The notes: generated from the sequence alone by a model not told the origin. Positions 49,638-59,391 are shown, counted from the first letter of the stretch. The stretch is DNA of 64,000 bases from Legionella sainthelensi (GCF_900637685.1 NZ_LR134388.1:3561001-3625000); one strand, 5' to 3'. Numbers and translations: made by a program.

Positions 49638-50280
49638 TTTAAAAGCGTATCGATCAATTTTATGCCTTAACGGTGATTTACCCAGGCCCGATTTTTTCAG
49701 TGAGGTGAATCTACCCATCATTGCTGCTGATGGAGCAGCAAACCGTTTATTTGAGTTAGGTATTCATCCTCAATTAATTATCGGAGATTTAGACTCTATC
49801 AACAGTTCTATTTTAAAAAGCAGCCTTTTCCTGCATTTGCCCGATCAAACAAGCAGTGATTATCAAAAAGCCATGCAATACTTAAGCGATAATCACTTAC
49901 TGCCCGCAATCGTTGTTGGAGTAAACGGGGGGTTTTTAGATCATATACTAAATAACATCAATATCTTTATGACAACAGATTGTCTTTTATACGCACCACC
50001 GGTCAGAGGTTTTGTACTCAAAGAAAAATCGCAACAAAACTTTTTATTACCTGTGCACACAAAAATTTCGTTAATAGGAATACCAACAGTTATCCTTTCT
50101 TCACAGGGTTTGCAATGGGAGCTTCATGACACCCACCTTTCATTTCCAGGTAAGACCTCTTGTTTTAATCGCACACGATTACCTGAAATTAGTTTAGAAG
50201 CGCATCAAGGTGCCGCTTTGGTTTTAATTTATGAGCAAATGGTCAAAGATGCAGGAATTTTGCAAGAACCCCAGCAATAA
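49618..50280 (+). CDS. Thiamine pyrophosphokinase
   Basis: 220 residues. IIAADGAANRLFELGI and PQLIIGDLDSI are the N-terminal catalytic motifs of the TPK family; SSDYQKAMQYL and VVGVNGGFLDHILNNI follow, and the C-terminal beta domain binds thiamine. The enzyme transfers pyrophosphate from ATP to thiamine to give TPP. A second ATG three bases later is equally possible. It overlaps the end of the transporter gene by 20 bases and shares its TPP riboswitch, giving an uptake-and-trap unit for thiamine salvage. Confidence 0.94.
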   Translation: MMPDVLNLKAYRSILCLNGDLPRPDFFSEVNLPIIAADGAANRLFELGIHPQLIIGDLDSINSSILKSSLFLHLPDQTSSDYQKAMQYLSDNHLLPAIVVGVNGGFLDHILNNINIFMTTDCLLYAPPVRGFVLKEKSQQNFLLPVHTKISLIGIPTVILSSQGLQWELHDTHLSFPGKTSCFNRTRLPEISLEAHQGAALVLIYEQMVKDAGILQEPQQ

Positions 50281-50346
50281 ATTAACTCAAAGTAGATGCC
50301 CAACTTTCTGATAGGCCCACCAGCTTTTCAAATTCTTATTCAACGT

Positions 50347-51999
50347 TTACTTTTCAAGCATGGTCTGATGTTCATTGAGCAAAGCAATATGGCGTAAATC
50401 TAATCTGGCAATAATTTTCATCATTGTAGTATTATTAATTTTTCTTTGTTTTCTTAAAGTACGTAATTCTTGATGTGCTCCCTCTAAAGCCGCAAATCGT
50501 AATTGCCGCTCAAAGGTTAAAGCAGAAATGCTTTCCAACCTTTCACTTTCTGTACCATGATTTGATATGATAAATTGATTAAAAGTATCCATGAGCTTAT
50601 GCGCTACTTGATGGCAGAGCTCCTTTTCTTTTTCACTTACTTCGTCGGATAATACTTTCATTTTGGTTTTAATCGCTTCCATTGCCGCAAGAGTCAATGC
50701 AATAACAGCTTCCTTTTCCTCATCTTGGCTTGGTTTATGGATGAGTTTTTTCAAACTAGGGGTAATCAATGGCAAAATAATGCTACTTATTAATAAGGAA
50801 CAAAGGACAACACCTATAACAAGAATAATGAGTAAGTGCCTTGCTGGAAAAGCACTTCCATCATGTAGGTAATGAGGTAATGATAAAATTGCTGCCAAGG
50901 CTATAGCACCGCGCACCCCCCCCAAAGAGATTGTACTGATTATTTTTAAGCTCGGAAAATGCCAGGAAGTTTGATTACGCTTGGAAATTAAAGCTTCGAA
51001 AGGCAATGTTATATAAATCCATAATGTACGCAACAATATTAATGTCACAGTGATAATCACTGCAATTATAATGCACTCTGATAAACTATAGCCGGTGTCG
51101 GCAATTAATTTGATTGACTTAGGTAAATATAATCCTAAAAGGATAAAAATAATCCCATTTAAGGTAATGTCTAAAACACCCCAGACAAAATGGCCTTCAA
51201 TACGCATGGTGGCTAAAGTTCTGTCCAAAAAGCCAGCCCTATCAATAGTAAAGCCAGCGGAAACAGCAGCTAATATTCCTGAAAAACCTAACTTTTCAGC
51301 AGCAAGATAAACAGTAAAAGGGAGAAGTAATAATAATAAATTTTCAGTAGTTGTTTCATGGGTGCTGTTATGAGTTAATTTTCCAAGAATTGAAATAAAG
51401 GCGTAGGTAAGAATCGCGCCAACAGTCATGCCACCTAAACCAACTAAGATAAGGCTTAATAGAGCACTTTTGAATGAAAAAATACCTGTCAGCATCGCAG
51501 CAACGGCCAGTTTAAATGAGACCAGACCAGAGGCATCATTTAATAGGGCTTCACCTTGGAGAATATGCATAATTCGTTCAGGAATGCGTACCCCTTTAGT
51601 CATTGATCTAAGCGCCACAGCATCTGTTGGAGAAAGTGCTGCTGCCAAGGCAAACGCCGCAGGTAATGGTATAACAGGAACTAACCAATGCACTAAGTAG
51701 CCAACTCCTGCTACCGTAAAAAAAACCAATCCAATAGATAAAGTCACTATAGGTCTGGTATAAAGTAAAAATTCGCGTTTAGGAAAATGCCAGCTGTCAT
51801 TAAATAGTAGAGGAGGAATAAACAACAGCATAAAAAGTTCAGGATTCAATTTTACATGAATATTAGGTAATAAAAATGCAATCACACACCCCAAGACTAT
51901 TTGAAGCAATGGGAGTGGTAATCTAGGAACAATACGTGTAATAACCCCAGATAATACTGTTAAAAAAAGTAGAATTAAGCAGAATAAAGCACCTTCCAT
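50347..51999 (-). CDS. Na+/H+ antiporter, CPA1 family
   Basis: 550 residues with about twelve membrane helices in the first 410, including LFIPPLLFNDSWHFPKREF, ALSPTDAVALRS and LNDASGLVSFKLA, which hold the ion-coupling Asp residues of CPA1 exchangers, and GGVRGAIALAAILSLP. A cytosolic helical tail of about 130 residues follows. It exchanges Na+ for H+ for pH and salt balance. AGGAG precedes the ATG. The gene is convergent with the thiamine operon. Confidence 0.94.
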   Translation of the reverse strand: MEGALFCLILLFLTVLSGVITRIVPRLPLPLLQIVLGCVIAFLLPNIHVKLNPELFMLLFIPPLLFNDSWHFPKREFLLYTRPIVTLSIGLVFFTVAGVGYLVHWLVPVIPLPAAFALAAALSPTDAVALRSMTKGVRIPERIMHILQGEALLNDASGLVSFKLAVAAMLTGIFSFKSALLSLILVGLGGMTVGAILTYAFISILGKLTHNSTHETTTENLLLLLLPFTVYLAAEKLGFSGILAAVSAGFTIDRAGFLDRTLATMRIEGHFVWGVLDITLNGIIFILLGLYLPKSIKLIADTGYSLSECIIIAVIITVTLILLRTLWIYITLPFEALISKRNQTSWHFPSLKIISTISLGGVRGAIALAAILSLPHYLHDGSAFPARHLLIILVIGVVLCSLLISSIILPLITPSLKKLIHKPSQDEEKEAVIALTLAAMEAIKTKMKVLSDEVSEKEKELCHQVAHKLMDTFNQFIISNHGTESERLESISALTFERQLRFAALEGAHQELRTLRKQRKINNTTMMKIIARLDLRHIALLNEHQTMLEK

Positions 52000-52246
52000 A
52001 CTTCTCGTCGCTCCTAAAAGATCATTGAGCTTATAAAACTTAGGAATTAATAACCGCTATAAATACTTGATTATGATACATAATATACAGCAGGCTATTC
52101 TTCTTGGTTGAGTTAAGCTCATATTTTACATTATCTTATCAAAGACTCCTATTAAAACAGGCTAGAACTCTATTTTCAAGCAATTGATTAGGCTCGTTGC
52201 AGCTGTTGTGCACTTGAATTTATCTTTGATAGATGACCCTATACCT

Positions 52247-52515
52247 CTAATCAAAGAATACATTCGACAGGATTAGAGATTTATCACTATCTTCCCTATT
52301 ATATTGAGTATTTAGGTTCCCATCCTGATTAAATAATTTACTTTTATTCACTTCAACATGAGGGTTGACCTGAGTCCAACCTACTTTTTTCCTTAACTTA
52401 ATGGCAGTAACCCCTCTCATAGGATCGGTTTAATCATTGTATTTAACTCTGCAGCATAGGCTCGAACATATTTTTTGTGAGTGACATCCACCACAAAGAG
52501 CAAGGGAGGATTCAT
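52247..52515 (-). pseudogene. Two short overlapping frames, probable gene remnant
   Basis: ATG 52515 opens 32 codons (including LLFVVDVTHKKYVRAYAAEL) ending in TGA 52417; an overlapping ATGA opens 57 codons (including KLRKKVGWTQVNPHVEVNKS) ending at TAG 52247. Both have protein-like composition and the four-base overlap suggests either a tiny operon or one gene split by a frameshift. I do not recognise either part. Confidence 0.35.
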
Positions 52516-52724
52516 GAGGTGATGATTTAGTAAATGACAAAATCTTTATTTTTTAATGGGTTTTCCTAAGCCTTGACCTTGTTTTATGTGGTACTAATTA
52601 TAATGTATCTATCGCCTCGCCGCTTAAGTTGTAGCAAATATATGCAATTACTTTAACCATATTTAAGGTTTTCTTAATAATGCGACTTTATATTATCCAA
52701 AAACTTAACCGTGGAGATGCTCAA

Positions 52725-53114
52725 ATGAAATTTAAAGGCTCGATATTTGAAGAGCGCTGCAATGAATATTGGAATAAAAAGGTTGTTAGATTAGACAACA
52801 TCATTCGTACTGTTTCATTAGGTTTTGGTTTATTCCACAATGAGACTCACATTCCTAGCCTGATTGCAAAATATCATCGATGCATACAAAATATTTTATC
52901 AGCATTGGACAATCAAACTCACATGTTTGAAGATATCGGTTATGTCCAAAAGTATAAAAAAGATACTGTTACTCAAGCAATTGAAGATCTGAGTTTTTAT
53001 GCAGGCATATTCCCTGAACATGCACGCATTTCTGAAACATTTATCCAAACATTAAGTGCTTCTTTAGACTCTGCACAAAAAATAAATCAGACAACTCCTG
53101 GCATGCCTTTCTGA
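52725..53114 (+). CDS. Small unknown helical protein
   Basis: 129 residues from ATG 52725, chosen because GGAG lies 8 nt upstream; the frame is open from 52680. Mostly helical, no signal peptide or membrane segment, ends TTPGMPF. Not recognised. A hairpin terminator follows. Confidence 0.65.
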   Translation: MKFKGSIFEERCNEYWNKKVVRLDNIIRTVSLGFGLFHNETHIPSLIAKYHRCIQNILSALDNQTHMFEDIGYVQKYKKDTVTQAIEDLSFYAGIFPEHARISETFIQTLSASLDSAQKINQTTPGMPF

Positions 53115-53131
53115 TTCAAATTGTTTTTCCT

Positions 53132-53169
53132 ATAAATCCCGTATTAGTCCCAACTAATCCGGGGTTTAT
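53132..53169 (+). terminator. Hairpin terminator after the 129-residue gene
   Basis: TAAATCCCG and CGGGGTTTA form the outer stem (near-complete pairing) and ATTAGT/ACTAAT an inner stem, 18 bases past the stop. Weak U content follows. Confidence 0.6.
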
Positions 53170-53226
53170 TAGCTTTTGATTTTAATGTTATAGTTAAATA
53201 CAGAAGTCAATCTATTAAAAAAAAAC

Positions 53227-53568
53227 ATGCAAAAAATTACAATTTATCATAATCCTCGCTGCTCTAAATCAAGACAAACACTGGAATTACTTCAAAATAA
53301 AGGAATTACACCTATCATTATTGAGTATCTTAAAGCGCCATTAGGCCTGGAACAATTGAAGGTATTACGCGCTCACTTTGCCCTCAAAGACTTTGTCCGT
53401 GTCAATGAACCTATTTTTAAAGAATTGGGACTCTCCTTAGATAACGAAGATGCTGTGCTGCAAGCAATGTTGAAAGAGCCTATTTTAATGCAACGCCCCA
53501 TTATCACGTTTAAGAATAAAGCGGTAATAGGCCGCCCTCCTGAAAAGGTTCTAAAGTTACTTGAATAG
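53227..53568 (+). CDS. ArsC-family arsenate reductase (glutaredoxin-type)
   Basis: 113 residues. YHNPRCSKSRQTLELL contains the single active Cys12 of the ArsC/YffB family, with Arg in MQRPI and GRPPEKVL, positions that bind the substrate oxyanion in ArsC. No ars regulator or pump lies beside it, so the physiological role (arsenate reduction or Spx-like) is uncertain. The ATG has no clear ribosome site. Confidence 0.88.
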   Translation: MQKITIYHNPRCSKSRQTLELLQNKGITPIIIEYLKAPLGLEQLKVLRAHFALKDFVRVNEPIFKELGLSLDNEDAVLQAMLKEPILMQRPIITFKNKAVIGRPPEKVLKLLE

Positions 53569-53777
53569 CACTCATCAACTATTTCCAAATTAATTCACAT
53601 CGATTGTTATTATCTATAGCTTTTGTTTACTCGCGTTTTTCTAAGCTCCCATAAAGCCATTTCATCCATCGATCTCCAGGCACATCTCTTCAGTGTGATT
53701 GACCTGATAAACAAAGAGAAATAACTCACTTATCCATAGACAAAAATACTACAAAACTTAAATAGCGAAATTTATAT
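53569..53777. other. Intergenic region upstream of the first cassette
   Basis: No gene is evident between the arsC-like gene and the LRR promoter at 53778. Confidence 0.4.
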
Positions 53778-53806
53778 TTGCAAAACCCACAAAATGATCA
53801 TAAAAT
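53778..53806 (+). promoter_or_regulatory. Promoter of the first LRR gene
   Basis: TTGCAA (53778), 17 bases, TAAAAT (53801). The same arrangement with TTGCCA, and a shared AAATGATCATAAAATA core, precedes the second LRR gene at 58173, while the DNA around it has diverged, so the element is probably functional. Confidence 0.6.
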
Positions 53807-53894
53807 ATACAGCCTTGCGCCTTAACAACACAAAGCGTTATATATTAAATCAAAAATACGTTTTGAATTGTAATTTCATAGTTTAGGAAATTTT

Positions 53895-54743
53895 ATGCGA
53901 CTAAATATATCAGATTTATCATTAAATCAAATGCTCACCGCAATAACATCCATACCAAGGAACGAACGTTTCCTTGACTTAAGTGGAAATGAACTCAATT
54001 TAGCATCACCAGAAGATCTTTCTTTGGCGATCTCAAAAATACCTGCCGGCATAAAATCACTCGATTTGAGCAACAATGGTTTTGGCCATCAACACTACAA
54101 ACAATTGACTAAAATCCTTCAAAGCATTCCAGAGACTGTAGAGGAACTTCATTTACATCTCAATAAGCTTAAACTTCATAAAAATGGAAGCCTAGTGGAA
54201 GTGCTTCATTCAGTACATGCGCACTTAGCAATCTTAGATTTAAGTCATAATGATCTAGGCCTAAGCGCAACCCTGGAGCTTATTAATGCACTTAGCGCAT
54301 TAAAATCAAACCTTACCTCAATGCAATTTGCCTGGAATAAATTAGGCAACAAAACAGTAGAGGAAATATCGGAAATTTTTAAGGCATTACCCCAGTCGTT
54401 AACGCGTTTAGATTTAAGTTATAATGGTCTTGATAAGTTAAGCATGCTTGAATTGTCAGCCGTATTAAAAAATATACCGGAAACCGTTACTTATCTGGAT
54501 TTAAGCGGTCATGGTTTTGAGACAAAAACAGACATTCAAAGGGCCGAACTTTTAGAGAGCCTTCCCATAAATATAAAACGATTAAAACTGAGTAAAGATA
54601 TAACTATTGAGCGTGGAGTCGAAAGATTAAAAGAACTAACAACCTATGCACATCATTTCTTCTCTCAGTTTCCTACAGACTCTAAAAAAGACCAGATGCC
54701 CGGGTTTGGCGCTAAAGAACCATCTCTGGGTACATGTCGTTAA
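53895..54743 (+). CDS. Leucine-rich-repeat protein, copy 1
   Basis: 282 residues made almost wholly of about eight LRR units of 26-30 residues with the core LDLS.N.L (for example RFLDLSGNELNL, SLDLSNNGFG, ILDLSHNDLGL, RLDLSYNGLDK), the ribonuclease-inhibitor-like spacing common in Legionella effectors. No other domain. AGGAA lies 7 nt before the ATG. It is followed by the 989-residue protein; both are duplicated at 58296-62334. Likely a host-protein-binding effector; function unknown. Confidence 0.9.
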   Translation: MRLNISDLSLNQMLTAITSIPRNERFLDLSGNELNLASPEDLSLAISKIPAGIKSLDLSNNGFGHQHYKQLTKILQSIPETVEELHLHLNKLKLHKNGSLVEVLHSVHAHLAILDLSHNDLGLSATLELINALSALKSNLTSMQFAWNKLGNKTVEEISEIFKALPQSLTRLDLSYNGLDKLSMLELSAVLKNIPETVTYLDLSGHGFETKTDIQRAELLESLPINIKRLKLSKDITIERGVERLKELTTYAHHFFSQFPTDSKKDQMPGFGAKEPSLGTCR

Positions 54744-54780
54744 AAATCCTCCCCTCTCAATTAGGAATAATCTTATTGTA

Positions 54781-54814
54781 TCTAGTTTCCGAGTTTGAAA
54801 GCACGGAAACTAGA
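54781..54814 (+). terminator. Hairpin after LRR copy 1
   Basis: TCTAGTTTCCG (54781-54791) and CGGAAACTAGA (54804-54814) form a perfect 11-bp stem with a 12-nt loop, no U run. It separates LRR copy 1 from the PmrA-like promoter of the next gene. The rest of 54744-55000 shows no gene. Confidence 0.55.
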
Positions 54815-55000
54815 GTCCGCTAGATTAAGTCCACAAATGGTTTAATTACAGATAAAAAATGCAGTATGTGAGTATGGTATCGCATAAAATTAAGTCATTT
54901 TAATCAGATTTTAGAAAAATATTATTTAACTTACGCAATCGTCAAATCCGTTCATTTTTTCAAAAATTTTCATATCCACCATAAGAACTAATAAATGACA

Positions 55001-55033
55001 CTTAATATTTAATTAACAATTATTGGTTATAAT
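55001..55033 (+). promoter_or_regulatory. PmrA-like box and -10 of the first large duplicated gene
   Basis: CTTAATATT (55001), two bases, ATTAACAAT (55012-55020), then TATAAT at 55028-55033, again 16 bases from the second half-site. It excludes the upstream TTG and ATG codons at 55023 and 55032 as starts. Confidence 0.75.
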
Positions 55034-55067
55034 GGCTACACATAGTTCAATTTTTGAGATTATTGTT

Positions 55068-58037
55068 ATGCAGACTAAATACGATGAACAAATTAAACCC
55101 ATTGAATACCTAGGCGGAGTAATGGATGAAGAAACAAGACCACTTCTGAAATCCTACATCGACCAACTCGAAGATGGGGAGGCGGCTTTGGTAGTGTTTC
55201 GTCTTTTAGATGGTGATAGTCCTGATGCGCTCCTAGAATCTACCATTGATCAAATTGCAGGTCACGGATGGGATTTTGTCTCCGGTGGAGAAAAAGAAGG
55301 CCCGTTGCAAGACTTAGTTGACAACTTGTCAACAGAGGCTTCCGAATTAAGAGTTGCCAACAGTATTTTTTCTCAAGGTGGCGCAAAAATAAAAGCGTTT
55401 GACAATCATAAAGTTTGTTTTGGTTTAATTACTAAAAATGGTGAACCAATAAAATCAATAAAAGGTATTGTTCATCAACAGTTAAACATGGGTTTAAACG
55501 GAGACTTATTAATGCATGAAGGTGATGTCATCATGCAATCCCTCATTGACAATAATGTCTTCAAACAAGAGGGAAGAGATAGACCCCTACTGGTAACAAC
55601 CTATGGTGCGGGTGGATCATCAAGTCATGAAGTTAATCCAGGTATAATGGCCGTTAGTGATGGAGTAATAGACATTCGTACTCACGTAGATCCCAAATGC
55701 ATTATGGAGTATTTACAAAAATTTTGTGCCACTTTAGAGGACTCCGCAGAGCTGAATAAAACTTCAGAGGAAGGACAAGCCTTTTACAAGAAGTTGCAAG
55801 AAATAGAACATAATATCAAGAGCGAACCTGGATATTCAGGCATAGCGATGGTTCATGACATCGCAGAATTAGCTCGAAATGCCGCGGAATACACTGGCCA
55901 AACCACCCAAGATATAATGGCCGGAATGGATCCTAAAGACAAACGTTATTATGGGGAAATTACTTTTGGTAACCCAAGTAGCGGCGTTGCAACCATGCAT
56001 CGTATTAATGTAGATGAAAATGGAAAGCCTTTTACTGGTAATGATGGGCAGTCTAATCTTTTAAAATCATTACAACATTTTATTGCGCAGATGAGTGAAC
56101 TCGGTGAAAAACAAAAAGAAAAGGAATATCGTAAGAGTGTCCGCCGATTAACAGAAACATTACACCAGATGGAGCGTAACGCCTCCCAAATCGCCGATAA
56201 AATTAACCATCTGTTAGTAAATAACTTATCTGAAGAAGATGCAATTCAATTAACACTTATAAAAGATGAAATTGAAAAACTCGATAAAGCAATTCAAGAA
56301 CGCTCTAATTTTATTATGGATCATCTGGGTCACGATGTTGAGGTATATGAAGAGCTCACTGAAATGATCAAGCAAGATGAAGCAGAAATACAAAGCTTAA
56401 TTGAAATGCAAAACATGATTTATGATAGCGTGTCTCAACAACTGCATGGCAAAGACTTACAAACCTACCACAACTTAAGAGAAGATCTGGATGAGTTAAA
56501 CGAACACATTCCAGAGTTGAGTGCTGGAGTAGGGAAAATGATTCAGCATCATATGGAACTAATCGCTGCAGATACTAAACTAAAACAAGCGATTAACTTA
56601 GCCAAAGCAACCCATGAGCAACACTTCGCAAAGGAAACTCCTTTTAGCATCACGGCTTCTGGGAATATCTTTTTCACTGAAGAAGATAAGAAGGCTGTAG
56701 GTAAATATGGCGCGAAACTTGTTGAAATGGAAAATCAACTCTTTGTAGAAATCATTCATCATTCGATTGCCAACAGGGTTTATGTTGATAAGGAATTTAT
56801 TACTAAAATTGCCGCAGATCCATTAAAAATTGATAATGAAGTCACTCAAACATTGAATGAATGGGCCGCAACTCACAGTATGACAGTACAAAATTATGTA
56901 GATGCATTCATGTGGGCCAAAAATGGACAAAGCTTTGAAAACTTTCCCGAAAGCGGGCGCTGGACAGTAGCTGAAGAACTTTTTAACAATGAAGATAAAG
57001 ACTTCGCAAAACTGTTCTATAACTTTGGCACAGAAGAGGAACCCAAAATTGTTAATCCATTTTGGAAAGAAATAGGAACTGACCTTGTTAAGGAGATTAA
57101 AGAAGGAAAAGCCTTTCAAGGAACAGCGTTTCAAGATATGGACTTTACTACGCCTCCATTAAGCGAGCAAAAACAAGATCTAGTGAATCAAGCTACCTTT
57201 ATTATAGCCAATCCAGATGATGAAGAAATTGAAGCGAAAGTGAGGAAATTGTTTACTGATTATTTAGAGCTAATGCCTGGAATGAAGCTTGAGAATGAAG
57301 AAAATCAAGAGCAACGATACAGAGTATATGCGCGCAGTATTCCCGTTCTGAAAAAAGGTTACGTGCAAGATGCTGTAAGCGATTGGGATCAACCACTTTA
57401 TAAATCAAGTAACACCGCGTTACTGGATAAAGAGGCTTCAAAGTTCCTCGCATTGGAACGTGGGAAACATATTGGTGGGGGCAAAGCAGTAATGTTACAT
57501 GACCAATCCAGCCCAACACTCATAGAATCACCTAATGCCGTTCTCTATAAAATGATGAAAGCTGAAAGGAATAAAAACTATCGAGAGGTTTACAACATTG
57601 GCAAGGAATATCTTGAGAAGAATCCCAAAGCAATGTTTGGTAGCAAATGCCTCTCTACAGTAGCGTATATCGAAAGAATAGAAAAAATGGTCAAATCTCA
57701 TCAACCAAAGATAAAACCACCATTCCCTACTGAAATCGGTATAAGCCCAAAGAAAATTACTGGCCCTCGTGTCGCAGAAGCGCTTAGAGAAATGAGTAAA
57801 GAAAATCCGCAGCAGGCCCTTAAATCTGCAGAAAGATTCTTAGCATGGAAAAACTATCATCACAGAAATTTTAATGTTCAAGACATTAAAAAGTTGATTG
57901 CTGAATTGACTCAGCCTAAAGAAGCATTGGGACATTCTTATAAAAACACGCAAGGTGGTCTAACATTTTTTAGAAAGAGCGACAAAGAATCTGAAAAACA
58001 ACCAGAAAATCAATTGAATGGTAAATTTAATTTGTAA
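55068..58037 (+). CDS. Large unknown protein, copy 1 of duplicated cassette
   Basis: 989 residues from ATG 55068, fixed by the promoter just upstream and by alignment with copy 2. Soluble, acidic. Residues 1-345 form a globular region rich in Gly (TTYGAGGSSSHEVNPGIMA, GEITFGNPSSGVATMHRI); residues about 345-520 are coiled coil; then a second globular part. About the last 150 residues are helical with TPR-like spacing and differ from copy 2. No catalytic motif was recognised. Position, promoter and duplication suggest a Dot/Icm effector; function unknown. Confidence 0.85.
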   Translation: MQTKYDEQIKPIEYLGGVMDEETRPLLKSYIDQLEDGEAALVVFRLLDGDSPDALLESTIDQIAGHGWDFVSGGEKEGPLQDLVDNLSTEASELRVANSIFSQGGAKIKAFDNHKVCFGLITKNGEPIKSIKGIVHQQLNMGLNGDLLMHEGDVIMQSLIDNNVFKQEGRDRPLLVTTYGAGGSSSHEVNPGIMAVSDGVIDIRTHVDPKCIMEYLQKFCATLEDSAELNKTSEEGQAFYKKLQEIEHNIKSEPGYSGIAMVHDIAELARNAAEYTGQTTQDIMAGMDPKDKRYYGEITFGNPSSGVATMHRINVDENGKPFTGNDGQSNLLKSLQHFIAQMSELGEKQKEKEYRKSVRRLTETLHQMERNASQIADKINHLLVNNLSEEDAIQLTLIKDEIEKLDKAIQERSNFIMDHLGHDVEVYEELTEMIKQDEAEIQSLIEMQNMIYDSVSQQLHGKDLQTYHNLREDLDELNEHIPELSAGVGKMIQHHMELIAADTKLKQAINLAKATHEQHFAKETPFSITASGNIFFTEEDKKAVGKYGAKLVEMENQLFVEIIHHSIANRVYVDKEFITKIAADPLKIDNEVTQTLNEWAATHSMTVQNYVDAFMWAKNGQSFENFPESGRWTVAEELFNNEDKDFAKLFYNFGTEEEPKIVNPFWKEIGTDLVKEIKEGKAFQGTAFQDMDFTTPPLSEQKQDLVNQATFIIANPDDEEIEAKVRKLFTDYLELMPGMKLENEENQEQRYRVYARSIPVLKKGYVQDAVSDWDQPLYKSSNTALLDKEASKFLALERGKHIGGGKAVMLHDQSSPTLIESPNAVLYKMMKAERNKNYREVYNIGKEYLEKNPKAMFGSKCLSTVAYIERIEKMVKSHQPKIKPPFPTEIGISPKKITGPRVAEALREMSKENPQQALKSAERFLAWKNYHHRNFNVQDIKKLIAELTQPKEALGHSYKNTQGGLTFFRKSDKESEKQPENQLNGKFNL

Positions 58038-58049
58038 CCGTGTAAACAT

Positions 58050-58092
58050 TTGGTCTGTCGGTTATCCTGAAAACGGATAATTGACAAACCAA
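58050..58092 (+). terminator. Hairpin after large gene copy 1
   Basis: An 18-bp stem (58050-58067 with 58075-58092; one mismatch, two wobbles) around a 7-nt loop, 13 bases past the stop. Confidence 0.6.
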
Positions 58093-58172
58093 TGTTAATT
58101 ATCTCCCCCTCCATGAATCCTCTCCTCCTGCGACATCAAATCAACATTACTTAAGTAGCCAAATGTCTCTAT

Positions 58173-58201
58173 TTGCCAAACCCATTAAATGATCATAAAA
58201 T
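58173..58201 (+). promoter_or_regulatory. Promoter of the second LRR gene
   Basis: TTGCCA (58173), 17 bases, TAAAAT (58196), conserved relative to copy 1. Confidence 0.6.
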
Positions 58202-58295
58202 AAACATCCTTGTAATGGAAGAATACAAACAAACGAAAAATAATCGCCAAATATGCTGTTTGGATGTAATTTAATAGTTTAGTTAAGGAAACTTT

Positions 58296-59147
58296 ATGCG
58301 ACTAGATATATCAAATTTGTCATTAAGTGAAATGCTCTCCGCGATAACATCTATACCAGAAAACGAGCGTTTTCTTGACTTAAGTGGAAATGAACTCAAT
58401 TTAGCATCGCCAGCAGATCTTTCCTTGGCGATCTCAAAAACACCCGCCGGCATAAAATCACTCGATTTGAGCAACAATGGTTTTGGCCATCAACACTACA
58501 AACAATTGACTAAAGTCCTTCAAAGCATTCCAGAGACTGTAGAGGAACTTCATCTGCATCTCAATAAGCTTAGACTTCATAAAAATGGAAGCCTAGTGCA
58601 AGTGCTCCAGTCAGTGCATGCGCACTTAGCAATCTTAGATTTAAGTCATAATGATCTAGGCCTATGTGCAACCTTAGAGCTTACTAATGCACTTAGCGCA
58701 TTAAAATCAAACCTTACCTCAATGCAATTTGCCTGGAATAAATTAGGCAACAAAACAGTAGAGGAAATATCGGAAATTTTTAAGGCATTACCCCAATCGT
58801 TAACGCGTTTAGATTTAAGTTATAATGGTCTTGATAAGTTAGGCATGCTTGCATTGTCAGCCGTATTAAAAAATATACCGGAAACGATTACTTATCTTGA
58901 TTTAAGCGGTCATGGTTTTGAGACAAAAACAGACATTGAACGAGCTGAATTTTTAGAGAGCCTTCCCATAAATATAAAACGATTAAAATTGAGTAAAGAC
59001 ATCATTATTGAGCTTGAACCTAAAAAATTAAAAGATCCAAAGCTTCAGGAACATAGTTTTTTCTCTCAAGCAAGACAATCCTCAACTGATCCTGAGAATG
59101 GTGATACACCAGAGTTAGAAGATGAAAGCATAAGGCTTAATCGATAA
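58296..59147 (+). CDS. Leucine-rich-repeat protein, copy 2
   Basis: 283 residues, nearly identical to copy 1 over the first 235 residues (scattered substitutions such as Glu for Arg in SIPENERF) and different in the last 45, which here are rich in Asp, Glu and Ser. AAGGA lies 6 nt before the ATG. A perfect 11-bp hairpin follows the gene. Paralogue of 53895-54743. Confidence 0.9.
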   Translation: MRLDISNLSLSEMLSAITSIPENERFLDLSGNELNLASPADLSLAISKTPAGIKSLDLSNNGFGHQHYKQLTKVLQSIPETVEELHLHLNKLRLHKNGSLVQVLQSVHAHLAILDLSHNDLGLCATLELTNALSALKSNLTSMQFAWNKLGNKTVEEISEIFKALPQSLTRLDLSYNGLDKLGMLALSAVLKNIPETITYLDLSGHGFETKTDIERAEFLESLPINIKRLKLSKDIIIELEPKKLKDPKLQEHSFFSQARQSSTDPENGDTPELEDESIRLNR

Positions 59148-59186
59148 AAATTGCTCAGGCTTGTAAAATTTTAACCGCATAAAAAT

Positions 59187-59221
59187 ACCTACATACCCCG
59201 TTTCATGCGTGGTATGTAGGT
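59187..59221 (+). terminator. Hairpin after LRR copy 2
   Basis: ACCTACATACC (59187-59197) and GGTATGTAGGT (59211-59221) form a perfect 11-bp stem with a 13-nt loop, 40 bases past the stop. Unlike the element after copy 1 in sequence. Confidence 0.6.
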
Positions 59222-59391
59222 GATAGCTCAAAATAATCATCCCAAAACTCCTTGCCCTACTCCGCAAAAATGGCTCAACTGGACACTATCAATAGACTCA
59301 AACCATAAGGGACAGATTTCGACCTTAAGTTGGTTTTTTTACCATTAATGCCTATTCTTAAACATATAGATTAAATATTAAGGGGCTTATC

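Noticed and set aside
55023-55067. N-terminal extension of large gene copy 1 (TTG 55023 or ATG 55032)
   Set aside because: The -10 hexamer at 55028-55033 overlaps both codons, and copy 2 begins at the position equal to 55068.
56823-57519. Minus-strand open frames also present at 61138-61834
   Set aside because: They recur identically only because the sense genes are duplicated; no ribosome site or known product.
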